Shown here piece after piece: positions 1 to 33,400 of a DNA stretch of 64,000 bases. Both the position numbers and the translations under genes were made by a program. Source of the stretch: Thamnaconus septentrionalis (lineage: Eukaryota; Chordata; Actinopteri; Tetraodontiformes; Monacanthidae); the NCBI GenBank assembly GCA_009823395.1, contig CM020515.1, positions 6,494,989 to 6,558,988 on the forward strand. Direction: 5' to 3'. The notes under the pieces are model-generated. The model was not told the DNA's origin. It made no database searches and worked only from the letters and a program-made list of their open reading frames with translations. Positions within the stretch are counted from its first letter, which is position 1. The number at the start of each line of letters is the position of its first letter.

Positions 1-187
1 CAACCGACTCTTCCTTGATGTCTAAATGAAGCCAAAATTGTTTTGTTTTTCCTACAGCAGCAGCGCCTTCCCTTCAGCCATGTGACAGGCCTTAGCCGAG
101 GCAGAGTGAGTGACATCATTCTCGTCACTTGGCAAAGGCGGACGGTGCAGGAATTTTCCCCCGGGGAGCGGCTCGTAAAAGCGTGAG

Positions 188-192
188 AAAAA

Positions 193-223
<31 letters not shown>
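188..223. repeat. (AAAT)n microsatellite
   Basis: About nine tandem AAAT units in an intron of mei1, 45 bases downstream (in transcript sense) of exon 367-268. Confidence 0.95.
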
Positions 224-267
224 GGAGAGAAAACGAAAAACAAAAAGGCAGAAGAGTGCGACCGCAC

Positions 268-19677
<19,410 letters not shown>

Positions 19678-19739
19678 CTGTGATGTAAACACAAGAGGGT
19701 CAGAAGCAAAAGGCAACACGTTTTTTTTTTTTTTTTTTT

Positions 19740-20170
19740 TTTTTAAAGCGGGAGATGACAAACACTGCCACGACGAACCTGCGGGGGCAGTTTATTAAAC
19801 GGCGGGTGTGTTTTGTCCTGCATTCAGATCAACGCGGCCTCATGGACGTAGTCAAGGCGCCGAGCCGGGGAGAACTTCACTGCACGCGGACAAAGTGGGG
19901 AACGGTCACCTCGTTGCACGTTGCCCACACGTTCGGTTCTGTCAGTGTGTGCGAGCTCGGGCGGGAGCGAGCGAGCGCGCGCGGCTGTGCAGCGGCGGGC
20001 TCTCGCTCCAAGTGGTGAGACGTTCAGGTGCACTTCGGCGTCAGACGGGGGAAGACTTCCTGAGGTCGACGCACCATGGATTTTGTTTGACCGAGACTGG
20101 GGCGCTTTTTAAAAGGAAATAAAAAAGTCGTCGACTCGCAGAAAAGTGAGAGTGTGGGCTGACGGTAAGT
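19740..20170. promoter_or_regulatory. CpG-rich block, possible bidirectional mei1/ankfn1 promoter
   Basis: The block is markedly richer in CG dinucleotides than the AT-rich flanks (for example GAGCGAGCGCGCGCGGC around 19967-19983). Leftward lie the mei1 exons. Rightward, a strong donor CTGACG|GTAAGT at 20164/20165 could end a non-coding first exon of the ankfn1 homologue. No TATA box is evident. The shared-promoter role is inferred from orientation and composition. Confidence 0.5.
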
Positions 20171-20351
20171 TTTCCACACGAAACATGATTGTTGTTTTTG
20201 TATGTACGCTTTATTTATTTTTTTTTTTTTCCATTTTCCATTCAATTTTTAGCCATTTGGTGTCATACTTTTACAAAGTAGGGATAGTCACAGTTGTTTT
20301 TAATTGTTGTGAGCACTTTTAAGACAGACAAGTTGACTACAACGGTACACA

Positions 20352-20535
20352 GCTGAGCTTCCTCCCACAGTCCAAAAACATGCATGTGAGGTCAATTGAA
20401 CAGTCTAAAAGGTGTGCATGTGAGTGTGAATGGTTGTCTGTCTCATGTGGCCCTGCAATTATTGTCCAGGGTGTACCCTTTTTGGGATAGGCTTTTAGGA
20501 ATGCGGGTATAGAAGATGAATGAATGAATGAATGT
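20352..20535 (+). mobile_element. 3' tail of a teleost non-LTR retrotransposon
   Basis: It contains the widely dispersed fish signature CTTCCTCCCACAGTCCAAAA, then GTGAATGGTTGTCTGTCT, CCAGGGTGTACCC, and a terminal GTATAGAAGATGAATGAATG tail. It is a 5'-truncated LINE copy without coding capacity, in the first intron proposed for ankfn1. Confidence 0.75.
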
Positions 20536-20539
20536 TCTA

Positions 20540-22558
20540 TTTTGTCATTTTAAACCTCCCAGACTGACACGAAGAAAGTTTGTAAATTCAAAAGAAGCTG
20601 CTTTTGTTATTATTTTTTTGTCCTCTAAACCCATTAATAACTTGGCATACTGAAACATTGTTGTGTTGTGCACTCCAATTGCTTTGCCTTTTGCATTTTG
20701 GGTTCTTAATTAATCACATATACACAAAGAGTTATCGCAATGGATGTCTATTGTCACTTTGCTAGTACACTGAAATAATTGCCCTTTATGCATTATATCA
20801 ACTTACGTGACTAAAATATGTATTTACGTCCATGAGCATTAGATTCGACTTGAAATTGTCACACTATGATGTGTTCATGTGTGAGCTTCAACATTCACCA
20901 CATAGCGCCTTGCAAATATGCAGCACATTGCTCATCTCTTAGCATGTGGGTTACAGTAATGACGTAGGCAAGTGGGGGGAAAAAACCTACAAAAAAAGCA
21001 CACAGCCTCAGTGTCACCTCAAGCTGAGATACTGTCACACCGAACACACCAAACCGCATGGGGTCCGCGCCAAACTATTTCCAGCCTATAATGCAGGTTT
21101 TGTTCTCAGGTAAAACGTCAGTTCTCACAAAACTGAGATTCAGTTGCACTTGCAGTGCCAGCGCGTTCTGCAAACCCTCTTCAGCCCGCAGGTGTTTTGC
21201 CTAGTCAGAGTGATGCCTCTAAGAAAAAAAAAAAAAAGCAAAGCAAGAGCTAATCTCCTCTCCCGAGTGTTTCATCAACACGGTTCTACAACTGATGTAA
21301 GACACCGTAAACAAACTGTACTGACAGCATGGGTCAGCACAGCCCCTATTGCCTCGACGGCAACATCACACACCAGCATGCAGACAGTGCAGGTACTGTG
21401 CACACCCATCACAGGTCACACTGTGAGGCAGCAGATGCAGTGTTGACCGGGAGAGAGGTGGCGTCACTATGGCCGGAGCTGCTCAGCTGGCACCAACCAG
21501 GGGAGTATTGACTTTCAGACAAGGACAGTGAGACTTTCAGCGCAGCGCGAATCCAGTCGATTGAAACTGGATTAACAAAAAAGGCAGAAAGAAAAAAAAC
21601 GAAACCTGACGCTTTCCTGTAACAGGAAAATTGATGTTGAGTCTGAGATGATAGAGCTTGAGTTGTCAGATCTCTGAATGCCCGAGACGTCACATGAGCC
21701 GAAATGGACTTGCGAGTCTCCCCAGAACGTCGAGGGAGAAGAATGTGAGAGAATAGGAGCGAGGTTGAACAACGATGAAAGAAGAGAAGGCTTGCGGACT
21801 GATAAATGAAACATGGCTGCGTGCAATTTGCTCTCAGCTTCAAAACTGTATGGCAGATTTCTATCATTATATTTTTTTAAACAGGCTCCAAAGTGCCAGA
21901 CTGCGGTGATGAAAAGGCAATTCAACCAATAACGAGGCATCATTACTGTAGAGCGGGTGATGGATCTCTCGCGTGGATATCTTTGTCTTTCAGCTGGTGA
22001 TTTCAGACTTGTATTTATTATGGGGGACGGGATTTGAACTCTTCCCGCTCACGAGCGCCTCCCTTGGCCTAATGAGATTGATAGGTCCTTCAGTTCGGCA
22101 CTGAGAGATTCCATTCGCAGCCAGTGACACCCGTGGCACGTAGGAGCACAAAAGGGAAATAGTAAGAGGCACAAAAATAAATGCTTCAGGGCATTTTTGT
22201 TTTCATCTGCCGTGTGCAGTCATAGTAACTGTTCAACATTTATCCACCCACACGGCAGCACCGCTCAGCCCAGGCCGCGGCTCTCGCCCTTCAAGTCTGA
22301 AGAAAATTGCCTTCCCTGTAGAAGAAGGCGCGCGAGTCTGACTTGTTTATTCTGTTCCTCCCTCCCTGCTTTCCCCACTTCCGCACGCCCCTGCAGGTTT
22401 CTAATGACTTTCACCCTTTTCCGCACTCCGCTCACTTTCCCCCAGTTCTTCTTCATTTCACTTTCAAATGCCTTTGCTCTCCTCCCTGTGGCTATCGGGC
22501 CGAGAGTCGCAGTCTGCCTCTCAATGAACTGACCGCGTGTCTCCCCCCCTCCGTCTTC
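20540..22558. other. Intron upstream of first ankfn1 coding exon
   Basis: No further exon was recognised. The stretch 22250-22558 is pyrimidine-rich and ends in the acceptor-like CCCTCCGTCTTCAG, so transcript sequence probably begins again at 22560 as 5' UTR before the ATG at 22619. Confidence 0.4.
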
Positions 22559-22618
22559 AGTATCTGTGCGTTCCTTCCCGCTCTCCTCTTTCTACCTCCT
22601 CCTCCTCCTCTTCCTGTC

Positions 22619-25600
22619 ATGTCCATGCGAAACCCGCCACAGCGCCGACGCTCCCTGGGTCCCGTTTCGCCCAAGCGCATCTACAGGAACCTGTCCGTCA
22701 GGCTGCGGGGCGGCGAGTCATCTGTTGCCGGGGAAGTGGACGCGGCGAAGCACCTGAGCAAATCTGCAGACGCCGTAAGAACTTTTGGCTGTCTCGTTTT
22801 GGGTTGAGAAAAGCCTTCGCAAGTCTTTGTTGTGCAAATTTCATCAACTAGTGTTTTTCAAATACCTGTGCTCTAATATACTGTTCAAACCAGGGTTTGC
22901 AATGTCGTTTACGAATGTTTTCTGCACGTAATGTGTATCTATACTGTAAAACACACTCTCTGAAACACAACTACTATTTATAATGTCACACAAGGCCCTG
23001 ACTCCTCTCCAAGGATGGTGACAGAACCTTTAGTCAGATGTTTGTGCAGCCTTACGAATCAGTCCCATGGCTGCTATGATTTTTTCCCCCCTTTCCAAAC
23101 AAGCAGAAGGTCCAACAAATAGCTCGCTATCAGCGGGAAGCTAAAGCTCCGCATTTTAGCAGGAAGACTATAAATGAAGGGCTAAATAAAGAACTGTTTT
23201 CTGGACAGCTTTACCCTGAAAATCTTTTTTGATAACCAGAGCTCGGGATGAAAATCTTCCTGCATTGCAAAAAGAACAAAAATATATATATAATCCTAAA
23301 TCTCAAACCACCTGGGACCATTTTAAATTTTTAGATCCGAGGGCTTAAACTCCTGCCCTCTTTTTCTGCACTCGCCGTCAGTACAAGACCTTGTGGGACG
23401 CCGTAGAGAATGAAGACACCTTGGCCGTGCAAAGCCTGCTCTCCAGGGAGCACACCAGCGGAGGGGGCGGCAGCAGCGTGTGGGACCGCAGAGAGAAGAA
23501 GGACAGGGAGTGGGAGAGGGAGAGGGAGAAAGGAGTGAACCGGGTCAGCGAGCAGGGTCTGGTCCCCCTGGACGTGGCCGCCCTGACCCACAACTCTCCC
23601 CTGCTCCATGTGCTGACCAAGGCCGGAGCGAGACACAACCCCTTCAGTGAGTCAGAGTTTGTTTTCGGTTTCTTTGGACCACTGAGAAATTGAAAGAAAC
23701 CTTGCGTCCTCCCAGTGTGCCGACCGGCCGAGTGGCAGGCCAAGCTGGACGCGCTGGTGGCACTGGCGGGGAAGCGTGTGGAGGAGAAGAAGACGGATCT
23801 GCAGAGGAAGGCGGGGCCGGGGCCTCCGGCGCAGGCTGAGGTCCACAGACACGTCCGCCTCTGGAGCCTCAGGCTGCAACTGTACTGCCGGATGAGGGAG
23901 AACTTCCAGAAAACAGGTCAGTCGTCACGGGACGGCCGGCGGAGACCAGGCATAATACAGCGTCCATCTCTTGGAGGAAAGCGCTTTTTCACAAAGCCTC
24001 TTCACGGCGACTCCCTGATTCTGTTTAGATCCTTCCCAATCCCTTTTAAAGAACCACGTTTTTTGAAATCTAGCACACTTGATCAAAGGGTCAAAGGGTT
24101 TTTGTTTGTCATAACTTGTACCAGCGCACGAAACGAAATTGTGTGCTACCGGTGCGAGCAGTGCATCATTCAGTCTCTCAATAGGATAAAAACATGTAGC
24201 TATAAAAACATCTTAACTCCAATAGAAACCAATACAAATCTTGAGATAGTTAAAAGTAGAATAGAGTAATTTAAAGTAAAATAAAGGACAGCATCAGCCA
24301 CAAGTTACAGTTGATTAAAGTGTTGATGCCGGGTTTCCCAAATCCTTTGGAATAATCTCATGCATCCATCTGGTGAAGATCCCAGAGGACACATTTAAAA
24401 TGGTGATTGCTGACTGGACATATATTCAGTCATCCAGCTTGAGGGCAACGTACTGTAAGATGCTTGTTCAGAGGCACCGTGGTGATGTGTGTTGCACTGC
24501 AGCGTTTCTCTTCACTCCTTTGGAAAGTCTGCTCCAGTTATGAGTAAAAGTAAAAACGTGTTATTTTGCACTTGTCATTTTCATCTTTAAGATAAAACTG
24601 CCACTTTTCCTCATTGAGCTCCTCATGGACTTTGGACCAAATCCAATGTGATCCTACAAGGTCTATTGAAAGCGGTTTCTCTTGGAGCTTGGCAAGATGG
24701 ATGAGTGCGATTCAGAGTTTGGACTTGATCTGCGTTTGCCTTCATCCCTGCCACCTGAGGCCCAACACATCTCACTGAAAAGCCTCAATCACTCATCGTC
24801 ATATCGACTCATATGAGAACTTCGCCCCCGCACCACTTTACTTTCATGTCTACGTCGGTTCGCAATCAAATTGAATCTATTTTTGTAATGCGGTGCTGTC
24901 CACTCTGCACTTGCATTAACTGCCTTATATTAATTGCTCTCATTTCATTTCGCTCTCAAGCCCCACTTCCCTCAGTGCTCTACGGCCGGCCGTGTTATTT
25001 GGAGGGTGATGAGTCGCTGGCTATTTTTCCATAGGTGCAATTAGGCTCTCTCAAAGAGAGACAGCCACCTTGTCAAAATGCAGATTAGAAATGTGTTTTT
25101 GTCCGCGGGGGCTTTTTTTTTTTTAATCCCTTGATTACGTTTTACGGCGTAGGTCACAGTTCTTCAACTCTGCCGCAGATGGGTTTTTCTCGTTATGGCC
25201 GTACGATTGTGACAGATTGGAGAGGTTTTAATTGGCTTTTATTCATATGCGAGCGGGCCAGATATCAGCTGCAGAACAGCTGATGTAGTTAGCGAGTTGC
25301 TGAACAGCATGAAGACGCGATAATGAGATGCTGCCTGCTTTTGAAATGCACGGGTGACCACTATTTTTAAGGCAGTATGTAAAATAAACACTGTAATTTT
25401 TAATTCTTTGATTCGATTATGTGTCATTTATTTATAAAAGCTTTGCTGCTCGTATCGATTGACAGTCTTTCTGAATCTTTTACTCAGAGCTGCCGGGGCC
25501 TCCCAGTCACGTGTCCATACTGGTGACCAGCGAATCCTCTCTGTTTGTTGTGATCAAAGAGCTGGAGGGCGAGATGATAGGGCTCATCACCCGCTACAGA

Positions 25601-28600
25601 GGTAGGTGGTGACAGGGAAGACTTCAATATATTATTAATCAAAGGGTGGAGAGGTAGATAAATGTGGGAACACATGAATAAAGTCAGATGTGGCGAATAG
25701 CAGATTTGTGGAAAGAACGTTACGTCATTGAGGCTGACAGGTGGAGGTAGTAAAAGTTCTGAAATGTACTTAAGTAAAAAGTAAAAAAGATTTTTTTGCA
25801 TATCAATAGCTGCGTTTCCATTACCACTAGAATTGCGCAAAACCTAAACGACTAAATTTCGAAAAACATCTCAAATATGGCTAAAAGGTTTTTACGCTGT
25901 ATCGATTAGATGTATCGATAAAGAGGTACATCGCAAAAGTGTCATGGAAACACTTTTTTTTCGTATTTATGCGTCACTGGACGTGACATACGTGGTCACG
26001 TAACAAGTTCACTTCAAGTGAAAATGGTGTGCGTGCTGCGTTTGCACGGAGTAGGAGACATAATATTTTTCGCAAGTATTAAAAGAGAAAAGTTTAACAA
26101 CCATTCGTGGCAGCCAACCAAACGTAAATAAACAAAAGCAAACGTAATTCTCATAAATCTCGCTGGACGACATTTTACGAGAATTAAGGCTTATGCGCTT
26201 AACGCCTGCAAATCGCAATTGTACTTTGTCAAAATTTTAGAAATATCGCGTTTTATTTTACGAAAAACTAATGGAAACGCAGCTAATGAAACAATACATA
26301 GGTTGATAAGGCCCAGGTACTCTACAACAATCTCCATCTAAAATTTAACAACACAACAGCATAGTTCAAAAAGCTCCACTTTTAGCAACAACACCTGTAG
26401 TAATAAGTGAATTACTTTTAAGTATTTGTGTATTCTAAAGTCTTTTGCACAAAGTCCTCAGAAAAAAAGAAATACTCAAGCAAAGTACAGATACCTCAAA
26501 AATCAACCTCAGTGCAAATACACACTCACAACATTGCCACTTCCCACCTCGACTGACAGGGTATGAAAGAGCTGTATTTATTCCCCTGTGACGGCTTTGC
26601 TAGTTTGGCTGTTGCTCTTTACAGCTACATAAATGTCACTCTCCTCTCAGCCAACGGCAGATTAGGCCCAGGTACGGCGTGTTCGTGAACGACTGTTAAC
26701 GTTCAAAATCTTTGGCTCTCCACTCTGTTGGAGGCGCCGAGAAGGAGCCGGAGAAATAACCTGTCAGTGAGACCGCGTCTCTCTCTCTCTTTTTTTTTTT
26801 TTTTTTGGGTCGCAGTGGAATGGAGCACGTCAGCCAGCTTCAAACGCATCCTTGGCTCGGCGCAAGTCTCGGAGACCAAGAACCCTTCGCACAGCATCAA
26901 GGGACTCACGGCAGTAAGTCCTGCCCAGGCACACAGTCAACACACAAATATCAACGCGGATCGTATTGATCGCCCGCCAGTCGTTCCTCCTCCTCCTCCT
27001 CAGCGCCGCGGGCGTTTTCCCTATATGACAACACCCCACCCACTTCCCCCCTCGGCGGATGAATTAGTAATGAGAGCGCGGCATTCTGCGGATGACAGGG
27101 ATGATGCACGGCGATAATGTGCCGGTTCCACTTGCGTCTCCAAATGCAGGGCATGCAGTACTTTGTGAGAGCCAGCGCCTTCAACGTGAAAGGATGGGGC
27201 CCGCCCCAGAGCTCCACCCCGGCCTGCGCCACCCCCTCCAGTGAGTACACACACGCACGCCCTCCTCCGCTGAGGCCCAACTTTGATGAATGCGGACGCG
27301 CCGCCTTCTGGGGGCTCCATTATTTCCAAGTGCCGTCCGCGGGTAATGGAATGACTTGGCTGACGTTAAGCGCCGTGTGAGAAAAGCAGGACCGGCCGCT
27401 GAGATGGATGGCTTAATAAGACATTGGGAATTAAGACGGCCAGCACCGGTGCCGTGCGGTGGAGTTTGGCCTGTGCATGTAGTTTCAAAGGAGCCTCAAG
27501 TAGAGGTGGACCAAGTATTCACATTCTGTACTTCAGTGAAAATATTAATACCGATTCAACTCCTTTGCTCAAGTGAACATAAGAAATGTTCTCAAATGAG
27601 CAATAAGCAAAAAGACTTTTGTAATGTTGATAAGCTGAGATACTTATGAGTTTTAGATTTAACAGCACAGCAGCTTAGTTCAAATAGCTCCACTACAAGC
27701 AACAACAACTGCAGTTATAAGTTAATTGCTTTTAAAAGAATTGGTGTTTCGAACAAAAGTAACAAGTATGTTTTTTTTCCATTGTAAGTAAGTAGTAGAA
27801 AGTACGGATATTTGTGAACAAATGCAGGGGGTAAATGCATAAAGTTGTCAGAAAAACAAAAATTCAAGTAAAGAACACATACCTGAAAAATCTACTTAAG
27901 TACAGTAACGAAATATTTGTACTTAGTTACTTAGTTACCCACCGCTGGCCTCAAGAGTAAAACGATGCTGACAATCCCTCTCACGCCGTACCACGGCCCA
28001 GAGCGGCGCTCACAGGCCGCCTGCAAATGACTTGTTTACCACTCCAATGATTCCCCCCTAATTGCTGAAACGTGGTAGTGATCTTTTTCTCTTTTTTTCC
28101 CTTCTTTTTTGTTTTTTGCTTGTTCGGCGGCGCCGCACAGGTTGGAGGGAATGCGTGGGCGTGAAATCCCAGTTCAGAAACCACGAGGCCCTCGTGCGGA
28201 AGCTGCTGGAGGACGCCAAGGAACCGCAGTACAGGGGCTTCTGCATGGGTGAGGGAGACGACATCGCCCTTCCCTTCCCACCAGGCTTTATTCAAGTGAA
28301 GCGAAGCAAAAATTCCCTCCAAATACTTCATTTATTCACTTTGCTCTTTTAACCTTTAGAGTGTTTTTTCTGTTGAAAAGCATTTACTGAATTTATGTTT
28401 GTAATATTAGTGCATAATAACCTTTTCGGAGGCTTTATTTTATTAATGAGTCGACTGCTTACTTGCACGACCACCTCTGCACACACTCTTCCACCATGGG
28501 ACCTAATCATAGGCAATGTATTGAAGAATCTTTAAGGCCAAATTATTCCACATGCTCTGTATTCCATACCCTTAATTTTATGTACCTGTAAGTGTTTAAG

Positions 28601-30418
28601 TTTCCATTTTATGTGTACGAGATATGTAATGTTATGCTACTGGATGTCTAAAATTTCCCTCTGGGATACATAAAGGATCCCTCTAGCTATCTAGCAATCT
28701 ATCTATTTATCATCTAATAGGTGTTTTCCATCAGACTGAGCAGCCGTTTGAGACACGGACATGAAAAGCATTTCAATCGGCTCGCTTTAACCTATTTTGC
28801 AACCACTTGATGCCATTTTTTTTTTTTACGCCACTGGCAAAGCGCTGATTGCTCCATTTTCACCACGCGGCAACACTCGACTCAAAGGCGGCGGCGTGCG
28901 CGCTCCTGGGAGCGCTGACTCTCTCTCCCGCGCCGTCTGATCCTCCTCTCCTCCGCTCCACAGAGAGCTCCAAGCCCCAGAGTCCCGGCAAGCGTCTGTC
29001 TGTGTCCCGAGGCATCAAGCAACTGTTCCAGTCGGCCACCAAGTTTGTCCGTCTCCTGCAGAGGTAGCTCTCCATATCTGGCCCGTCTCGCTCCACCTCC
29101 TGAGATTAAATGCGAGGTGACCGCGGCGGCGTCGCCAGCGTTCATGGCTGCGCAAGCTCAGGGTTTTAATATCGGGGGGGAACGCCGGCGCCTTCAGATG
29201 AGTATAGAGGTCTTTATGAAAAGGCCGGTGATTGATGATGCCGAACCCTGGCAAGTGGCATGTTACTGATCGAGTCTTCCTCCCCTCAGTGGACCACAGT
29301 GGTGGATAAATGGATTAGTAGGGACGCTCCTACACTTTGCGTCAAAGGCTGTAGCTGCTGAAATGAACACGAGGACATGGTAACAAACAGCAGTAAAATT
29401 AAATGTGTGCATCCTGCCTGAAATACACACATTTAGTTCCCAGAATTGCATGGATGATGTTGACATACAGTCAGCCAAAAAAATCTATACACACATCAGG
29501 AAAAGAAAAAACTTGAAATATTCAATTTCTATAAGTACTTCTATAAAAAGAAATACTTGGAGAGGCTAAAGGTAACTTGTGCTAATTCTGTGATGTCTGA
29601 ATAAATGTTGTACTGAAATCTTTATGCAAGTTTTTCTTTTCCTAATGTTTGTATACATTAATTTGGCTGACTCTTTATATTCTAATCCACAAAACCATCT
29701 GAAGCCCGTCACGGCCACCAAGCGTGTGAGTAAACACACGACGCAAACGCAACATTTCTCCCCACTTGCTTGAAGCGGTGCCTTCAAGGTGTCCTGGAAA
29801 ACTCGGCAATCCAGATTTTTTTGTTTTTGTTGTTGTCTCTGCTCAGCGACATCAATGCCGTGTTTATTGCCACAATAAACACCGCAGCCTCCTATAGCCC
29901 GGGGGCCGCGTTCATGGCGGCGCTCAATTTCCGGTCGCATGCAAAACTCAATGACCTACTCACGAGAGGTTACGTGAACCGTCCGAGGGTATTTGGGCTA
30001 AAAACACGCCTCTGTTACGAGACAAAGGAGAAGCGCATGGTCATTTGGATGACACCATACGAAACAGTGCAGAGATTTTTTGTTCTTTTTTCGAAATGTT
30101 TTTTAAAATGTTTTGTATTGCTGGTGTAGCACAAGGCCCAACTGGGTATTCTGTTGTATTGAAATTGGCTGGAATGCTCTTCTTTCAATAAATTCCAGAA
30201 TGGCTGCGTGGATTAAACCACCAGGCGTCTGTGTTGACTCAGTGGTAATTAGTAAATGAGTGAAATTTCAATTACAAGCAAAGTCAAGGGACAGATTATA
30301 AAAATGTTGTTGCCATGGTTTAATTGATAGCAGTTTTGCCATTTTATAGTAAACACTGATTTCATTTACTACAAAAGACCGATTTTATCCTTTTTCTTGG
30401 ATAATTACCCAATATGTA

Positions 30419-30457
<39 letters not shown>

Positions 30458-33400
30458 TTATACATATATGTAGACATATATTTATATATATATTTATATA
30501 TATATGCATACATACATTTATTTATAAATGTATACACACATGAATATATATACGCATATGTATGTATATATACATATACAGTATGTATGTATATATGTAT
30601 GTACAGTATACACATATATGTATGTATATAGATAGATAGATATTTATATATTCAACCCTCTCATCTCCCCAGGGGTGTGTACTTGGCCACCGTGTTCTAC
30701 CACAAGGAGAACATCCTGGTGACAGCTGAGGATCAGATCCCTCTGGTGGAGATCCAGTGCTGCTCCACCTCCATCATCCACAACTTCCCCTGGTTCGCCA
30801 AGGTGAGTCGTCAGTCCAAACAAACCAGCTGCCACACGTGAATGTGTTGTCTTTTTCTGAAGCTAAATCCAACAGTTTTGATAAGATAAAACGCGGGCCG
30901 ATTTGTTTGTTCGCACTCTAATTTTAACCAAATCTTCTGCGGGGGAAACGAACGTTCCTTGTTTTCCTCAGTTGTCCTGCGCGTGGCAACAAGTCCCCTG
31001 GCTGCAGCAGGCCCTCTCCTCCGCTCACTCCTCCCCCTCATCGCTCCTCCAGAACAGGCACAACATTTTAAGAGCCGTTTCCCAGCTGCAGGTACGGAGT
31101 TAAGCGGCTTAACCCGCCTGATAAGAAGCAGTAAAATGGGATAGTCCCCCTACTTTTGTCGCTAATGCTTCCTTCTTTTCAAAAAAAGGGGGGCCGGCAT
31201 TCTCGGAATCTGTTTTGTTTGTGTAAATCCCCCAAATCCTACTATTTGTGTTTTTACTCTTTTTTTTGTTGCTTTCCCCCCCTTAAGTCCTCCCTGGGAA
31301 CAGTGGACCTGGGCCAGGTGTACTTTGAGCCTCTGAAAGACCGACAGGGCAACGTCTTATTGGTGACTCTCAAGGCCTTTCCAAACACTCCCAGGTGGGA
31401 AAGCATCACCTGCTATCCAAGAAATGCCCTTCTGATTTCGAGCGTGTGATTGACAAAGGCGGCTTTGAAAAATCGAGTGTATATTTTTCAAAAATACATT
31501 CCAAAAATGCCTCGGCGTTGACAGTTTATTTGATTTTTTTTGCGGCTGTGCTTTCGAGTTTCGATTCATGTGAGGGTTCACGCTGCTGTGTAAGAAGGGG
31601 TTAAAAAAAAAAAAAACGAGTCGTGCTGCTGCAGGTCTGCTTGTAAAATATCAAATCTTCATTTAAAGTCAGCGCTGTCAAGTCAGATTTACAAGGATTT
31701 GTTTAGATTATGTTTATAAACCCCCAGAGAAGGTTCTGCTCGAAATAGATTCCTTTGATGATGCTGTTGGAATCCAACGCGCAACTCAAACTTTTCGTAC
31801 AAAGGCCTGTCAACAAACTCGAGAACGAGAAATGGAACCTCGCAACTTTTGCCCTACCTCTTGAGGTGTGTGACAAAACACACATTTCTCATGTTTTATC
31901 CCATTGTGAGGTCACTAATCAGCTCATGCGATGTCTAATAAAGCCGTGGTTCTCAACTGGTGGAGTCTCAGGACCCACTTCTTTTTTTTTTTGCTTAACA
32001 TGACGTCGCTCACCAAATTTTTTGTTTCACAAAAATAAAACACTAGCCATTACTCATGTCGTAAATAAATTATTGAAATTATTGAATTGAATTGTGTGTC
32101 CTTCAATATGAATGCCCATATTTTTCTCTATCTATCTATCTATCTACCTATCTATCTATGTATACCTTTTGAAAAAAATGGGAAACTACCCACAAAGCCG
32201 CAACCCAATCATAACAGCTCCATGACCCACTTTTGGGTCATGACCCACCAGTTGAGAAACGCTGCAATAAAGCATTATACCACAAATAAGCACAAAAATA
32301 TATATATATATAAAAAAAGACAAAACCCAATTTATTTATTAAACATCAAACTATAATGAAATGATTTCAATTAAAAAGCATGCGTTCAATTTCTCTAACA
32401 CCACCTTTTCCTGCCTGCTCCTACCCAAGCCCCCACGAACCTCCCTTTCACTGGATGCCCCTGGCCCGCCTGGAGAAGAACCGCAGCAGAACCCCGCTGC
32501 TGCCCGAGCCCACCGCCATGGACATGCTCTACGAGCAGCTCAAGGTGAAACTGAGGTTTTGCTCTTTGGTACGCGAGGGGGCAATAGCTCGGCAGAGCAG
32601 AATGCATTTAGCGGCGGGTGCCAAGTGATTGAGCGTATTGACTTTCCCTGGTTGATTATCGAGCCTTGTTTTTCCTCCTCTGTGCTGCTCGAACAACCTT
32701 GAAAGCGCGGCGGAATCAACGCCGGCAGCCTTCATCAGCAAAACAAATTTAAATGGTCCAATTTGTACATGTGTTGCTCCAGTGTGAATATTAGGATTTA
32801 TGTTGTTCTACGAGAAAATGTTTTATCGGAATACATCAAAATGAATTATGCATTGCTACTGAAATGAGAATTACAGTCTGTTGTTTGCCTGTGGAGTTCC
32901 ACAGACATACAGCAGTGTGTGCTGAATAAAGGACAGGGCTGCAAAACTACTGAGGTCTTAGAAATAATCAGTATCTTTTTTATAAAATATGCATTAATAT
33001 GAATGTATTTAATATACAGAATGTATTTCTGACTTGATGATTGGCCTGGACTTTGTTCTTGGTGGAAACAAGACGCTCAAAGAAGAAATTTAATGAAGCA
33101 CTAACCCTAATCCAAGGACAGTACGAACAAGTTGATATAGGTCTATTATTAATGTTAGCGTTGCCGTAGATTTGCTGTCCTCTATTTCACAGGAAAGGAG
33201 ACACGCCAACTGTTATCAAGGTCACCCTGAAAACATTTAATAAATACAATAAAACTGCAGCAGCAATTTGAATAATAAAAACAGTCATGTAGTCATTTCA
33301 GGTTTCTATTTATTGACACCCCGACGTGAGACATAATCTCACCCTGTTGCCTGAAAACTGAACGTGTGCGTTTCTCTTTGTTGCCTAGGAGAAGCTGTCC

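Noticed and set aside
22007..22090. tRNA-like look of a short segment (GGGATTTGAACTCTTCCCGC)
   Set aside because: The segment resembles an inverted T-arm, but no acceptor stem or anticodon arm could be completed on either strand.
30385..30631. Tyr/Ile-rich frames on both strands
   Set aside because: Products of the TA/TG compound microsatellite in an ankfn1 intron.
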